Assembly (NCBI RefSeq): GCF_002163585.1
Contig: NZ_CP015579.1
Coordinates: 1,674,001-1,738,000, forward strand
DNA from: Tatumella citrea
GTDB taxonomy: Bacteria > Pseudomonadota > Gammaproteobacteria > Enterobacterales > Enterobacteriaceae
Direction of reading: 5' to 3'
Length of the DNA: 64,000 bases
Position numbers and translations under genes: made by a program
The notes under the pieces: model-generated
Seen by the model: only the letters and a program-made list of their open reading frames with translations
Told to the model about the DNA's origin: nothing
Databases searched by the model: none
Part shown: positions 1 through 9,243 of the stretch, in pieces
Numbering within the stretch: position 1 is the first letter of the stretch
Layout: every line of letters starts with the position of its first letter

Positions 1-2
1 GC

Positions 3-167
3 GCAGGGGCATTGTTACGAACGTTCTCGTCGAACCGTGACAGAGCAATAGCCATGATTAATGATATGACCCCTCAGCAATTCTACCGTTTTATCGAACG
101 CAAACATCCGGCAACTCAAGCACCGCGTTATCTCTGGAAAGTAACCACTGCCTACCAGGACAGCTAA
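3..167 (+). CDS. C-terminal end of an unidentified protein (partial at window start)
   Basis: An open frame runs in from the left edge and stops with TAA at 165-167, giving about 54 residues. The last 37 follow an internal ATG at 54, ending in a basic, aromatic-rich tail (RYLWKVTTAYQDS). I do not recognise the family. It may be the end of a longer gene or a small gene starting at 54; there is no good Shine-Dalgarno sequence before that ATG, so a truncated longer gene is more likely. Confidence 0.45.
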   Translation, partial: AGALLRTFSSNRDRAIAMINDMTPQQFYRFIERKHPATQAPRYLWKVTTAYQDS

Positions 168-435
168 TTTCAGCCTCCGGCTGACATCTGTCAGCCGGTA
201 GCATCTTTCTTCTGCCATCCTTTTTTTCCCGTCTGTAGAGTAGTTTCCAGATCAGTAAAATCCTGAATTAAAGGTTTTTCCCAGGCTTTTTACCTTAAAA
301 AGCTGACAGTGTGTAAAAATGTACTACGCTAAATCACAGACAGTCTCAAGGTTGTCTCGCTGGTTTAACCACCAGACGTTGATCTGTTTTACGTTATCCG
401 GATTTACTTAACGTCATCAAATGTAAGGAGCAGTT

Positions 436-684
436 ATGGGTATTATTTCATGGATCATTTTTGGACTGATCGCCGGTATTTTGGCTAAATGGATTATGCC
501 AGGTAAAGATGGCGGCGGTTTCATCATGACAGTGATTTTAGGGATTATTGGTGCGGTAGTCGGTGGCTGGATCAGTACGCTGTTTGGTTTCGGCAAAGTC
601 GATGGCTTTAATTTCGGCAGTTTTGTGGTTGCCGTCATCGGTGCTCTGGTAGTGCTGTGGATTTACAAGAAAGTAAGAGACTAA
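436..684 (+). CDS. GlsB/YeaQ/YmgE family small membrane protein
   Basis: An 82-residue, very hydrophobic, glycine-rich protein. It has three predicted membrane segments (about residues 3-20, 28-48 and 55-77) and the family start GIISWIIFGLIAG, with the loop motif MPGKDGGG near residue 21. It belongs to the transglycosylase-associated protein family, inner-membrane proteins usually linked to general stress; biochemical function is unknown. AAGGAG at about 424-429 sets the ATG at 436. It stands alone, with a strong terminator downstream at 763-797. Confidence 0.9.
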   Translation: MGIISWIIFGLIAGILAKWIMPGKDGGGFIMTVILGIIGAVVGGWISTLFGFGKVDGFNFGSFVVAVIGALVVLWIYKKVRD

Positions 685-762
685 CCACTGACCAGAGAAG
701 ATACCGTAACGAGGCATAAAAGCCACGGCTGAGTTTGCCGGGATTATGGTCACTCAGGTATC

Positions 763-797
763 AGGGGCCTGTGCAAAAGCACAGGCCCCTTTGTTTT
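763..797 (+). terminator. Rho-independent terminator
   Basis: A perfect 12-bp stem (AGGGGCCTGTGC / GCACAGGCCCCT) with an AAAA loop is followed by TTGTTTT. It lies 79 bp after the YeaQ-like gene and would end its transcript. Confidence 0.85.
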
Positions 798-1150
798 ATC
801 CGCTTTCCTACGCCGGACACCACCGCTCATTACCCTTCTGGCGGGATAATCGCCGGTTATTGCTGAAAATTAACACAATAACTGATAGCCTTAGTGCCGG
901 TCAGGGTATTGCTGTCGCTGACAGAGGTCCGGACATTATGAAATCTCCCTGTCATTGTTATGTCTTAGTCTGCGGGTAACGGTGACCGCCACCCGGAACA
1001 GATCTGCTGTGTTGCATGCCATTTCAGAACTCTGTGGTCAGGGTGGGGGGAGTGAACAATAGCAATGACAAGGAAATATCTCCGGACAACCGGACTATGG
1101 AGTTTTACCTATTTTCCGGGCCATGCCCGGTGCTGATAAAGGAGTGAGCC
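798..1150. other. Intergenic region upstream of ycdX, no gene seen
   Basis: About 350 bp with no supported gene. One open frame (746-979) crosses it but begins inside the preceding terminator and has no ribosome site or family resemblance. The ycdX promoter presumably lies here; the only clear signal is AAAGGAG just before the ycdX start. Confidence 0.6.
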
Positions 1151-1891
1151 ATGTACCCTGTTGATCTTCACATGCATACTGTTGCCAGTACCCACGCTTA
1201 CAGTACCCTTCATGATTATATCCACGAGGCGAAATTGCGCGGTATCCGCCTGTTTGGTATTACTGATCATGGGCCGGATATGGCAGATGCGCCTCACTAC
1301 TGGCACTTTATGAACATGCGAATTTGGCCGAGGATGGTTGACGGGGTAGGGATTCTGCGCGGGATTGAGGCGAACATTAAAAATCGCCAGGGCGAGATTG
1401 ACTGCACAGGCCCGATGCTGGATGCGCTGGATCTGATTCTGGCCGGTTTTCATGAGCCAGTGATGGCACCGTCTGATAAAACAACGCATACCGATGCCAT
1501 GATAGCGACTATCTCTGCCGGGGATGTGCATATTATCAGCCATCCGGGCAACCCGAAATATCCCATCGATATTGCTGAAGTAGCAAAAGCGGCAGCAGCC
1601 AGTAATGTGGCTCTGGAAATCAATAACTCTTCTTTTATTCACTCACGGCCAGGCAGTGAACCTCAGTGTCTGGCGATTGCTGAAGCGGTTGGCAACGCTG
1701 GCGGAATGGTGGCGCTGGGTTCTGATTCACACACTTCTTTTACTCTGGGCAACTTTGATCAGAGTTTACGGATTCTGAAACAGGTGAATTTCCCTGAGCA
1801 ACAGATTCTCAATACCTCGCCGCGTAAACTACTGGATTTCCTGGAAATGCGTGGCGGAAAACGTATCGACGAGCTGGCAGATTTGCGCTGA
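1151..1891 (+). CDS. ycdX: PHP-domain zinc phosphatase YcdX
   Basis: 246 residues, the length of E. coli YcdX (245), with near-identical blocks throughout. The PHP-fold metal motifs are visible: DLHMHT at residues 5-10, TDHGPD near 39, the conserved E in RGIEANIK, a histidine in HIISHPGNP, and GSDSH near the C-terminus. The family binds three zinc ions and has phosphatase activity; E. coli ycdX has been linked to swarming. AAAGGAG lies 6-7 nt before the ATG. ycdY follows, the same pairing as in E. coli, so both are probably one transcription unit. Confidence 0.95.
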   Translation: MYPVDLHMHTVASTHAYSTLHDYIHEAKLRGIRLFGITDHGPDMADAPHYWHFMNMRIWPRMVDGVGILRGIEANIKNRQGEIDCTGPMLDALDLILAGFHEPVMAPSDKTTHTDAMIATISAGDVHIISHPGNPKYPIDIAEVAKAAAASNVALEINNSSFIHSRPGSEPQCLAIAEAVGNAGGMVALGSDSHTSFTLGNFDQSLRILKQVNFPEQQILNTSPRKLLDFLEMRGGKRIDELADLR

Positions 1892-2082
1892 CCGCGTAAG
1901 CTGATTCCACTGAGAACAGTGAATCCGGCAAAGCCGCCGGAGCCTGTTTTTGATTGTCCGGTTGACAATCACCAGTGAGCGACTTTAAATACCGCGCCAT
2001 AACCTCTGCCATCCGCCGCTGCCATGCTGTCTCTCCTGATAGCGCCGGATGTAAATTTCATCTCCCACAGGAAGCTCGTCTG

Positions 2083-2670
2083 ATGAATGAATTTTCGCTG
2101 ATTTGCCGTATTCTCGGCTCTTTATATAACCGGGCGCCGGCTGATCCGGTGATGCAGCCTCTGTTGAGTCTGATAAGCGAAGGAAAACTGCAACAGCAAT
2201 GGCCACTGGAGCAGGACGAACAGCTGGCTGTTTTACAGAAAAGTTGTGATTTACCGGCGCTGGAAGAGGACTATCGTGCACTGTTTACCGGCGAACATCC
2301 GGCGGCGTCACTGATTGGATCTGAATGGGAAGACGGCCCGGATGAACATGAGGTCAGAACCTTCCTGCAACAGCGCGGTATGCCACTTAGCGAAACTCCT
2401 GCAAATCAGTTTGGTGTATTGCTGCTGGCAACATCCTGGCTTGAAGATCAGTCACAACAGGATGAATTCCTGGCTCAGGTCACGTTATTTGAAGAATATC
2501 TGCTTCCGTGGTGTGGCACGTTTCTGGGGAAGGTGGAAGCCAATGCACGTACCCCATTCTACCGCAGCCTGGCAGGACTGACTCGTGGAGCAATTCAGGC
2601 GATGTATGAAGAGTTGTCTGAACAAGCCAGTGGGCAGCAGGACGAACAGGAAAATACTGAACAGCCGTAA
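2083..2670 (+). CDS. ycdY: TorD/DmsD-family chaperone YcdY
   Basis: 195 residues, all-alpha, matching E. coli YcdY from MNEFSL onwards, with the shared motifs WPLEQDE, SWLEDQS and LLPWCGTFLGKVEA. It belongs to the TorD (NarJ/DmsD) redox-enzyme maturation chaperones; E. coli YcdY is reported to assist YcdX. The frame is open upstream to 1975, but the ATG at 2083, preceded by CACAGGAAG, matches the family N-terminus. The C-terminal tail is rich in Q and E. Confidence 0.92.
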   Translation: MNEFSLICRILGSLYNRAPADPVMQPLLSLISEGKLQQQWPLEQDEQLAVLQKSCDLPALEEDYRALFTGEHPAASLIGSEWEDGPDEHEVRTFLQQRGMPLSETPANQFGVLLLATSWLEDQSQQDEFLAQVTLFEEYLLPWCGTFLGKVEANARTPFYRSLAGLTRGAIQAMYEELSEQASGQQDEQENTEQP

Positions 2671-2681
2671 CTGCGGGAACC

Positions 2682-2712
2682 GGCTCAGGATAGTGAGGCA
2701 CCGTCCTGAGCC
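2682..2712. terminator. Inverted repeat between convergent genes
   Basis: A perfect 9-bp stem (GGCTCAGGA / TCCTGAGCC) with a 13-nt loop sits between ycdY and the convergent methyltransferase gene. It has no strong T run, so it may be a weak bidirectional terminator. Confidence 0.45.
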
Positions 2713-2723
2713 AGATCAGATGG

Positions 2724-3290
2724 CTATCGTTGTGTCCAGTGATGGGTGCAGCGATAAACCCAGGCCGGTGGGACGTTTTTAAGTACCCGCTGGCGTTCCC
2801 AGGTAAAGTACCGTGAAAGTTCTGACTGAGTAAGTGAAGTGTATTGAAACTGCACAAACACACCACCGGGTGCCAGCGTTTTATGGACGGCGGAAAGAAC
2901 GGCATGACGCACCGGTGGGTCCAGCGACAGAAGTGGCAGGCCGGAAAAAATCACATCATACTGACCGTATAACCGTTCGGCTGATTTCGCATGAACACTG
3001 ACCCGCGGGTCATTAATCATGCGTAATGTTCTGACCAGCGGCGGGCTTATTTCGAACACATCAATTTCTGCATCCGCAGACATATGCTTAAGCAAAACTT
3101 TGGTGAGCACGCCATCTCCGGCCCCCAGTTCAGCCACACGACGTACATCCTGCCAGTTGGCAGCAGAAGCCATGGTTTCACACAATGCGATTGAAGACGG
3201 GGTAATGCTGCCCACTTTTCGTGGGTTACGAATAAACTGCTGAACAAAACCTGCCTTTGAACGAACCAGACTAATGGCAGATGCTAGCAT
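2724..3290 (-). CDS. Class I SAM-dependent methyltransferase, PmtA-like
   Basis: 188 residues of a Rossmann-fold methyltransferase. The SAM-binding motif I is ELGAGDGVLT near residue 55, followed by the acidic VFEI strand. The N-terminal GSITPSS block is typical of the phospholipid N-methyltransferase-like group (COG3963). The start at 3290 is chosen because a GGAGG sits 6-7 nt upstream; a longer frame to 3317 has no such signal. Substrate is not certain: a phospholipid or another small acceptor is possible. It is monocistronic, convergent with ycdY. Confidence 0.8.
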   Translation of the reverse strand: MLASAISLVRSKAGFVQQFIRNPRKVGSITPSSIALCETMASAANWQDVRRVAELGAGDGVLTKVLLKHMSADAEIDVFEISPPLVRTLRMINDPRVSVHAKSAERLYGQYDVIFSGLPLLSLDPPVRHAVLSAVHKTLAPGGVFVQFQYTSLTQSELSRYFTWERQRVLKNVPPAWVYRCTHHWTQR

Positions 3291-3697
3291 GCAGACCTCC
3301 ATGACCAAGTTAACCACTATTACTATGTACCCGATTCGTCGATAAAGTGCCTGCCTTCATCCGGAAACAGAACATTATCAGAATAGTCTGCATCTTCTCA
3401 GACTGCGATGTTAGTTGTTATCTGTACTGCTATTTATTTTAAAACTGAATAATTGCGTCTTACGCGAGGTAGTTGCGCCTGGATCTCCGGATAAAAGGAG
3501 ACAGTTTTTATTCCTTTTTATGCATAAGTTTTGCTTATTTCTTGGTTGGGCTTGCCAGTCACTCCCCGCATAATCCCAGGCTAACTGCATCAGTATCAGT
3601 CGGTTATACGACATGTTACTGGTGTTATTTTTTCGGTTCCTGAAACGAAATACACGGAACGATGGCCGATAAGTACGGACAGAATAGGGGTTAATTG
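3291..3697. promoter_or_regulatory. Divergent intergenic region upstream of the sulfonate-type importer
   Basis: 407 bp without a gene, between the methyltransferase and the ABC importer. It is moderately AT-rich and contains a short inverted repeat ATAAG-N5-CTTAT at 3524-3538. Sulfonate operons are usually activated by the LysR proteins CysB and Cbl, and such half-sites would fit, but the match is too short to name the regulator. Confidence 0.3.
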
Positions 3698-4711
3698 ATG
3701 AAGAAAACATTGACGGCATTATTAATACTTAGCGGGACATGGGGTGTCGCACAGGCTGCTGATAATTATCCGTCAGAAGTCAGGGTTGCCTACAGCGGCG
3801 GCTCTCAGGTTATTCTGCTGGCGAAAGCCGATGGTTCACTGGATAAAGCTCTCCACAGTAAAGTGAAATGGGTCCAGTTTGCCTCAGGAGCCGATGCCTT
3901 AAACTACTTTGCCAGCCATTCGATTGATATTGCGAATTTTGGTTCCAGTCCGGCGACTGCCGGAATCGTACAGAAACTGCCGGTTGAGATTGTCGGGGTT
4001 TCAGGTGTGATTGCCAGTTATGAACGCCTGATTGGCAAAGCCGATGTGAAAAGCCTGAATGATCTGATTGGTAAGCGTGTGGCTTATCCGCCCAATTCGA
4101 CATCACAGTATGCGCTGGAGGCTGCGATTAAAGTCAGTCATCTCGATCGCAGTAAAATCACCCTGATTCCTCTCAGGCCTGCAGAGATGGTCGCGGCATG
4201 GAAACGTGGTGATATTGATGCTGGTTATGTATGGGCACCTTTTGCCCAGGAACTGGAAGCTTCCGGCGGTCATCAGGTCTATGAGACCAAAGACCTTCAG
4301 AAAGCAGGGTATCTGATCTATAACAACTACGTGGTGAGCAAAGCCTTCGCAGAAAAATACCCACAGGAAGTGGTCGCCTTTTTAAAGATTCACCAGCAGA
4401 AAGTTGATGAATTCCGGGCGGACCCGGACAAAGCCGCTGCGATTGTTGCTCAGGTAGTTGGTGCACCACTTACTACGGCCAAAAATACCCTGGGCGGGCT
4501 GGAATATCCTTCGCTAAAACAGCAGGGCACTGCTGCATGGCTGGGTAACGGCACTGATACTTCAGACAGCGGAATAGGTAAAGCTCTGACTAAAACGGCG
4601 AATTTCCTGTCAACAACCGGGGATATCCGTCAACGGGATATTCCGAAGAACTGGGACAGTGCAATTAACTCGTCATTTATTCGTCAGGCAGCGGAAGCGA
4701 ACAGTCAATGA
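3698..4711 (+). CDS. Taurine/sulfonate-type ABC transporter, periplasmic binding protein
   Basis: 337 residues. A Sec signal peptide ends at AQA-AD near residue 22, followed by the SsuA/TauA/NMT1 fold (VRVAYSGGSQVILLAKADG, IANFGSSPATAGI, GKRVAYPPNSTSQY, GYVWAPFAQEL). The family captures taurine, aliphatic sulfonates or related compounds in the periplasm. The ATG at 3698 has AGGGG 7 nt upstream. Its stop overlaps the permease start by ATGA. The set resembles tauABC more than ssuABC, but no TauD-type oxygenase is nearby, so the substrate stays open. Confidence 0.85.
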   Translation: MKKTLTALLILSGTWGVAQAADNYPSEVRVAYSGGSQVILLAKADGSLDKALHSKVKWVQFASGADALNYFASHSIDIANFGSSPATAGIVQKLPVEIVGVSGVIASYERLIGKADVKSLNDLIGKRVAYPPNSTSQYALEAAIKVSHLDRSKITLIPLRPAEMVAAWKRGDIDAGYVWAPFAQELEASGGHQVYETKDLQKAGYLIYNNYVVSKAFAEKYPQEVVAFLKIHQQKVDEFRADPDKAAAIVAQVVGAPLTTAKNTLGGLEYPSLKQQGTAAWLGNGTDTSDSGIGKALTKTANFLSTTGDIRQRDIPKNWDSAINSSFIRQAAEANSQ

Positions 4712-5478
4712 AACCTGGCAGTTACCGGCTGATCAGCCTGGCCACCGTGATTGTCTTTTTTGCGGTTTGGCAACTGGCAGCTGTCAGAGGATGGGTAGAT
4801 CCGCTGCTGCTGCCGTCACTGAAAGATATTGCTATTACTGCGGGGGAACTGGCCACAGAAGGATACCGGCAGGTGTCGCTGTGGCAGAGCATTACCGTGA
4901 GTCTTGCCAGAGCGTTGAGTGCCTTTGCCGCATCGGTGGTTATTGGCATTCCGCTTGGGCTGATGATGGGTATCTCTCCGTTGTTATCGGCCATTCTTAA
5001 TCCGTTTGTTCAGTTTCTAAGGCCTTTGCCCAAGATAGCGCTGATACCGTTGGCGGTGGTCTGGCTGGGGATTGGGGAAGCTTCTAAATTCTTTCTGATT
5101 TTTATAGCTACGGTCCTCAGTATTATCGTGGGCGCCGTTTCGGCGGTAGAAAAAATCAGCCCGGCACATATCAGGGTCGCCAGGACGCTTGGGGCCTCGC
5201 GCCGGCAAATTTTTATGCGGGTGATACTGCCTGAAACGTTGCCGGATTTGTTTACAACGGTACGTTTATCAATAGGAATTGGCTGGACATCACTAATTGC
5301 GGCGGAGATGGTTGCTGCAGATTCCGGTCTTGGCTGGATGGTGATTAATGCCAGTTCTTACCTTCGCACCGATATTGTCATGATAGGCATATTATTGCTG
5401 GGGGGCGTGGGATATGGACTGGATCTGCTGTTACAGAAACTGCAACAGTTTATGGTGCCGTGGGCTGGAAAAGAGTAA
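4708..5478 (+). CDS. Taurine/sulfonate-type ABC transporter, permease
   Basis: 256 residues with about six membrane segments. The binding-protein-dependent permease (EAA) signature appears as ARTLGASRRQIFMRVILPETLP around residues 153-174, the site that contacts the ATPase. It starts within the stop of the binding protein (ATGA) and its stop overlaps the ATPase start (TAATG), so the three genes are translationally coupled. Closest in type to TauC/SsuC. Confidence 0.88.
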   Translation: MKPGSYRLISLATVIVFFAVWQLAAVRGWVDPLLLPSLKDIAITAGELATEGYRQVSLWQSITVSLARALSAFAASVVIGIPLGLMMGISPLLSAILNPFVQFLRPLPKIALIPLAVVWLGIGEASKFFLIFIATVLSIIVGAVSAVEKISPAHIRVARTLGASRRQIFMRVILPETLPDLFTTVRLSIGIGWTSLIAAEMVAADSGLGWMVINASSYLRTDIVMIGILLLGGVGYGLDLLLQKLQQFMVPWAGKE

Positions 5479-6269
5479 TGACTAAACAAATTGAAATTAA
5501 CAGCGTGTCACTGCAGTACAGTACTCAGGCCCGGTCGCTGACAGTATTGAAAGATGTGAGCCTGTCGGTGGAAAAGGGGGAGCTGGTGGTGCTGCTTGGA
5601 CCCTCTGGCTGTGGGAAGTCCACCATTCTTAATTTGCTGGCGGGCTTTATCCAGCCTGATCAGGGAGAAATTCTCTACCGGGGAGAACCAGTACGAAAAC
5701 CTGGTCCTGAGCGGGGCATGATTTTTCAGCAACCCAACCTGTTCCCCTGGCTGACGGTACTGGACAATGTGACTTTCGGGTTACGGTTAACCCGCTACAA
5801 CAGCCAGCAGGTTAAACAGAAAGCCGAAGAATGGCTCGACAAGGTCGGTCTCAACGGTTTTGCACAGCACTATCCCTGGCAGCTTTCCGGTGGCATGAAG
5901 CAGCGCGTTGCCCTGGCCAGGGCATGGGTAGCACAACCTGAGGTTTTGTTACTGGACGAACCCTTTGGGGCTCTGGATGCTCAGACGCGGCTGATGATGC
6001 AGGAACTGTTGCGTGATGCCTGGCTTGATACGGAAACCACCTTGCTGTTTGTCACGCATGATGTCGATGAAGCGATTTTTCTGGCAGACAGAGTGTTGAT
6101 TATGTCAGCACGGCCTGGCGAAATTGTCAGTGATATCCGGCTTCCTTTTGGTCGTCAGCGGGATATAGAGACGCTGGCAGAAACTGAGGAATACCGGCGT
6201 ATTCGTCACCAGATATTGCATCAGGTCCGGACTGAGGTCAGAAAGCACCTGAATCCGTTGAATAAATAA
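5478..6269 (+). CDS. Taurine/sulfonate-type ABC transporter, ATPase
   Basis: 263 residues. Walker A is GPSGCGKST near residue 44, the Q-loop is MIFQQPNLFPW, the signature is LSGGMKQR near 140, and Walker B is VLLLDEPFGALD, followed by the switch histidine in FVTHDVDEA. This is the TauB/SsuB type that energises uptake of sulfonate-like compounds. The ATG at 5478 overlaps the permease stop by one base; an earlier in-frame start at 5460 lies inside the permease gene and is less likely. Confidence 0.9.
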   Translation: MTKQIEINSVSLQYSTQARSLTVLKDVSLSVEKGELVVLLGPSGCGKSTILNLLAGFIQPDQGEILYRGEPVRKPGPERGMIFQQPNLFPWLTVLDNVTFGLRLTRYNSQQVKQKAEEWLDKVGLNGFAQHYPWQLSGGMKQRVALARAWVAQPEVLLLDEPFGALDAQTRLMMQELLRDAWLDTETTLLFVTHDVDEAIFLADRVLIMSARPGEIVSDIRLPFGRQRDIETLAETEEYRRIRHQILHQVRTEVRKHLNPLNK

Positions 6270-6271
6270 AT

Positions 6272-6297
6272 GCCGGTTCAGCACAGGCTGGACCGGC
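6272..6297. terminator. Hairpin between convergent genes
   Basis: An 11-bp stem with one G-U pair (GCCGGTTCAGC / GCTGGACCGGC) and an ACAG loop lies between the ABC operon and the convergent permease gene. There is no clear T run. Confidence 0.5.
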
Positions 6298-6307
6298 GAC
6301 GGGGAGC

Positions 6308-7540
6308 TTATTTAAAAAACATCACCGAGACACACAGAATACCGACGATCATAACCAGCAGATTAGCCACCGACCGGTAAGGGCGTAAAGCCGGCACCAG
6401 CCAGCAGGAGAGTGTCGGCATTATAAACAGGATCAGCGCAATCAATGGTCCGCTGATCGCGTAAATCATCGACAACGCATTCGGGTTCATGCAGCAAACA
6501 ATAAATGTGATTGCAGAGACAATAGCGACTGACAGACCGCGGCTTAGTTTTGCTCCCGGGGTAAATCCGGCTTGCTGAGCCGCAGAAGTGACCAGTTGGC
6601 TGGCGCCTTCAATAACACCAAAATAGGTGCCAAGGAAAGATTTTGACATCGCAACCACCGCCACCACAATCCCCGCAACGCTCAGCCAACCCGCAGAAGA
6701 GGGCATCATTGCCAGTGCAGAAAGAATGGTCAGACCCTGTTGTTTAGCGACCAGCACATTTGCTGCCGGAATCGACATAAAACAGCTGAATACAAAAAAC
6801 ATCACGCTGAAAGCAATAATCAGGTAGGCGACTTTCATGATCTTTTTGCATTTAGCCATAGCCTGACCGGCATATTTCTCGCGTTGCGCCACGGCAAACG
6901 TTGAAATGATCGGTGTATGGCTAAACGCAAATACCATCACGGGGATAGAGAACCAGATATCATGCAGCGTGGTCGGGGTATATGTCAGACCGGAGCTAAG
7001 GAGTGAAGGTTGCCAGTGGCTACTGAGATAAACTGACAGGAACAGAAACCAGGCAATTAACGGAAAGACCAAAAGACCCATGACCCTGATAGTCACTTTG
7101 CGACCGGTCAGGAATATCAGGTTCAGTGCTGCCACAACTCCCAGACTTAATAACATCCGGGTACCTTGCCCGACCTGCATATGCCTTGCCAGTTGCTCAG
7201 CCAGCGAGTTGGTAATAGCTACGGCATAAATCAGGATAACCACAAAAAATGCAATGAAATAGAGTCCTGAGATTAAATTACCCACTTTCTGACCAAAAAA
7301 CTGCCGGACTGCTGCGGTAATACCATCCTGATGGGGATCGGATTTGGAGGCCAGAATAAACTGACACAATGCTTTATGCGGCCAGTAGGTTAAAGGCCAG
7401 GCCAGTATTGCCGTCAGAAATAATACTATTGCTCCTGCTGAGCCTAGCTGAATAGGCAAAAATAACGTACCGGCGCCAACGGCAGTTCCATATAGTGCAA
7501 AACTCCACAAAGTCTCTTCTTTCGACCAACATTTAATCAT
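6308..7540 (-). CDS. HAAAP-family amino-acid permease (SdaC/YhjV type)
   Basis: 410 residues with about eleven hydrophobic segments. The family N-terminus is present: a cytoplasmic SKEETLWSFALYGTAVGAGTLFLPI block resembling SdaC and relatives. HAAAP permeases take up serine, threonine or aromatic amino acids with protons; sequence alone does not settle which. Monocistronic, reading towards the ABC operon. (Motif cited is residues 6-30; key residues are the G-rich GTAVGAGTLFLP core.). Confidence 0.85.
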   Translation of the reverse strand: MIKCWSKEETLWSFALYGTAVGAGTLFLPIQLGSAGAIVLFLTAILAWPLTYWPHKALCQFILASKSDPHQDGITAAVRQFFGQKVGNLISGLYFIAFFVVILIYAVAITNSLAEQLARHMQVGQGTRMLLSLGVVAALNLIFLTGRKVTIRVMGLLVFPLIAWFLFLSVYLSSHWQPSLLSSGLTYTPTTLHDIWFSIPVMVFAFSHTPIISTFAVAQREKYAGQAMAKCKKIMKVAYLIIAFSVMFFVFSCFMSIPAANVLVAKQQGLTILSALAMMPSSAGWLSVAGIVVAVVAMSKSFLGTYFGVIEGASQLVTSAAQQAGFTPGAKLSRGLSVAIVSAITFIVCCMNPNALSMIYAISGPLIALILFIMPTLSCWLVPALRPYRSVANLLVMIVGILCVSVMFFK

Positions 7541-7877
7541 TGTGCGGTAATTTCCACCAGGTAAGTAAAAAAAAGTGGCTTAATCTATCATAATAAAAAC
7601 TGATATGTTAGCCCGAGAGGCCTGCTAACAATGTAAGAAAAATGGCTGTTCCTCCTGTTATTCGGTCTCTGTTGGTTATTTTATGAACTTATCCGGACGC
7701 TGGCCTTTTGTTGGCAGTGATTGATTAATGGTGGCAAATAAAAAATCCAGTCGTGGCACGCCATTATTTTAATTTCCGCTATAATTGCCAGCCGGGCACC
7801 TGCCTTAAATTGATACTGAGTAAACGGCCTGTCTGTGGCAGCAAAGTGCAGCTGGCATAATTTGAAGAGGAAATGAC
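7541..7877. other. Divergent promoter region, permease/fructokinase
   Basis: 337 bp without a gene. A consensus TATAAT at 7780-7785 points towards the fructokinase but has no good -35 box at 16-18 bp, suggesting an activator-dependent or weak promoter. Confidence 0.35.
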
Positions 7878-8825
7878 ATGAAAATCTGGGCTCTGGGTGA
7901 CGCCGTAGTCGATCTGCTTCCTGTCGGAGATATGCGTTATCAGGCCTGTGCTGGTGGTGCGCCTTTTAATGTGGCCGTCGGTGCTGCGCGTCTGGCCTGC
8001 GACACCGCTTTTATCGGCCGTGTCGGGGACGATCAGTTTGGTCGTTTTCTGCAAAAAACACTGGAAGAACAGGGCGTGGATGCCGGACATATTGTCCGTG
8101 ATGCCAGCCATCGCACCAGTACAGTAATGGTTGAGTTAGCTGAAAACGGTGAACGCAGTTTTTCGTTCCTGGTGAATCCCTCGGCTGATCAGTTTCTGAC
8201 TACTGATGACCTGCCGGTTTTTGGCCGCGATATTCTGCACTTCTGCTCGCTGGCGCTGGCGGCTCCATCCTGCCGTGAAACTACCCAACTGGCGGTCGCA
8301 CGGATAAAAGCCAAAGGCGGATGGGTCAGTTTTGATCTCAATCTGCGAGAGCAGATGTGGGCAGACAAGCAACAGATGCGTACAATCATTGAACAACAAT
8401 GTATGAATGCCGATATCTTAAAATTGTCGGATGAAGAGTTGTTATGGCTGGCGGATGATGACAGTAAACCGTGGCAACAGGCACTGAAAGCGTTGCAGCG
8501 TTTTCCCGCACCACTGAAAATTATTACCCGTGGCAAACAGGGCGGTGTCGTGATTTATCAGGATAAAACGGTCACTTTCCCGGGCTACATTGTGGAGAGT
8601 ATTGATACTACCGGTGCCGGGGATGCCTTTATGGCAGGATTGCTTGCCTGGCTGGCGCGACATGGTATGCCTGAATTCTCAAAGCTCAGTCCAATGATTT
8701 CCCAGGCCAGCGCCTGTGGAGCACTGGCGACAACCCGCAAAGGGGCAATCCCGGCATTGCCGACTCCGGTACAACTGAACCATTTTTTAAATGACGCTGG
8801 TCTGCTCTCCGCTGCCAGTGCCTGA
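7878..8825 (+). CDS. Fructokinase, PfkB/ribokinase family
   Basis: 315 residues. The N-terminal WALGDAVVDLLP and GGAPFNVAVG blocks, FIGRVGDD, and the C-terminal catalytic DTTGAGDAF motif (near residues 245-253, with the base Asp) match ScrK/CscK fructokinases, as does the terminal ALATTRKGAIPALPT. It phosphorylates fructose at position 6, ATP-dependent, in the cytoplasm. GAAGAGGAAATGAC provides the ribosome site. No sucrose hydrolase or transporter is adjacent, unlike scr or csc operons, so it is a stand-alone kinase. Confidence 0.88.
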   Translation: MKIWALGDAVVDLLPVGDMRYQACAGGAPFNVAVGAARLACDTAFIGRVGDDQFGRFLQKTLEEQGVDAGHIVRDASHRTSTVMVELAENGERSFSFLVNPSADQFLTTDDLPVFGRDILHFCSLALAAPSCRETTQLAVARIKAKGGWVSFDLNLREQMWADKQQMRTIIEQQCMNADILKLSDEELLWLADDDSKPWQQALKALQRFPAPLKIITRGKQGGVVIYQDKTVTFPGYIVESIDTTGAGDAFMAGLLAWLARHGMPEFSKLSPMISQASACGALATTRKGAIPALPTPVQLNHFLNDAGLLSAASA

Positions 8826-8873
8826 CCGGACAGAACACTAATCACCCGTCTCAGGGGATTATACCGGTAAGAA

Positions 8874-8908
8874 TCGGCAGAGTAGTGTATTACACTACAA
8901 TCTGCCGA
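8874..8908 (+). terminator. Large interrupted hairpin downstream of the fructokinase gene
   Basis: Outer stem TCGGCAGA / TCTGCCGA and inner stem GTAGTG / CACTAC, separated by an AA bulge on one side. No T run follows, so it may protect the 3' end of the transcript or act with another signal. Confidence 0.45.
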
Positions 8909-8933
8909 AGTCTTGTTCTGTGTCAAACATGCT

Positions 8934-8952
8934 GAGAACAGTTCTCATTATA
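8934..8952. promoter_or_regulatory. Candidate Fur box upstream of feoA
   Basis: The 19-bp stretch GAGAACAGTTCTCATTATA agrees with the Fur consensus at 12 of 19 positions by my count and lies 42 bp before feoA. The feo operon is Fur-regulated in enterobacteria, so the position fits. A perfect GAGAAC-A-GTTCTC dyad forms its left part. Confidence 0.5.
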
Positions 8953-8994
8953 GTTCTGCTATTAAACGTTGATGGCTGAATAAGGACTGTTTCT

Positions 8995-9243
8995 ATGCCA
9001 GTACTCCCCGGACAGCATTATCTTATCCGTGCTTTTGATCCACATATGCCTCCGGCTTTCCGGCAAAAACTATTATCCCTGGGTCTGTTGCCGGGGACTC
9101 GCTTTCAGGCTGGCCGGATTGCGCCACTGGGCGATCCTCTGGAAATCCATACTGCCAGCCTGACATTGATGTTGCGGCAACGTGATTTAAATCTGCTGAT
9201 TCTGGAACCCTGTGCCGGTTTTTCCGGAGAAAACAGGACATGA
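8995..9243 (+). CDS. feoA: Ferrous iron transport protein A, FeoA
   Basis: 82 residues with the SH3-like FeoA fold: a hydrophobic start, the LLSLGLLPGTRF turn near residues 25-36, GDPLEIHTASLTLMLRQRD, then a short tail. FeoA is a small cytoplasmic protein needed for FeoB function. Its stop overlaps the feoB start by four bases (ATGA), so the two are coupled. Confidence 0.92.
   Translation: MPVLPGQHYLIRAFDPHMPPAFRQKLLSLGLLPGTRFQAGRIAPLGDPLEIHTASLTLMLRQRDLNLLILEPCAGFSGENRT

Noticed and set aside
746..979. 77-residue open frame after the YeaQ-like gene
   Set aside because: It runs through a strong terminator, has no ribosome site and no family resemblance.
1109..1642. Long antisense frame over ycdX
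   Set aside because: It mirrors the ycdX codons on the other strand and has no ribosome site or family match.
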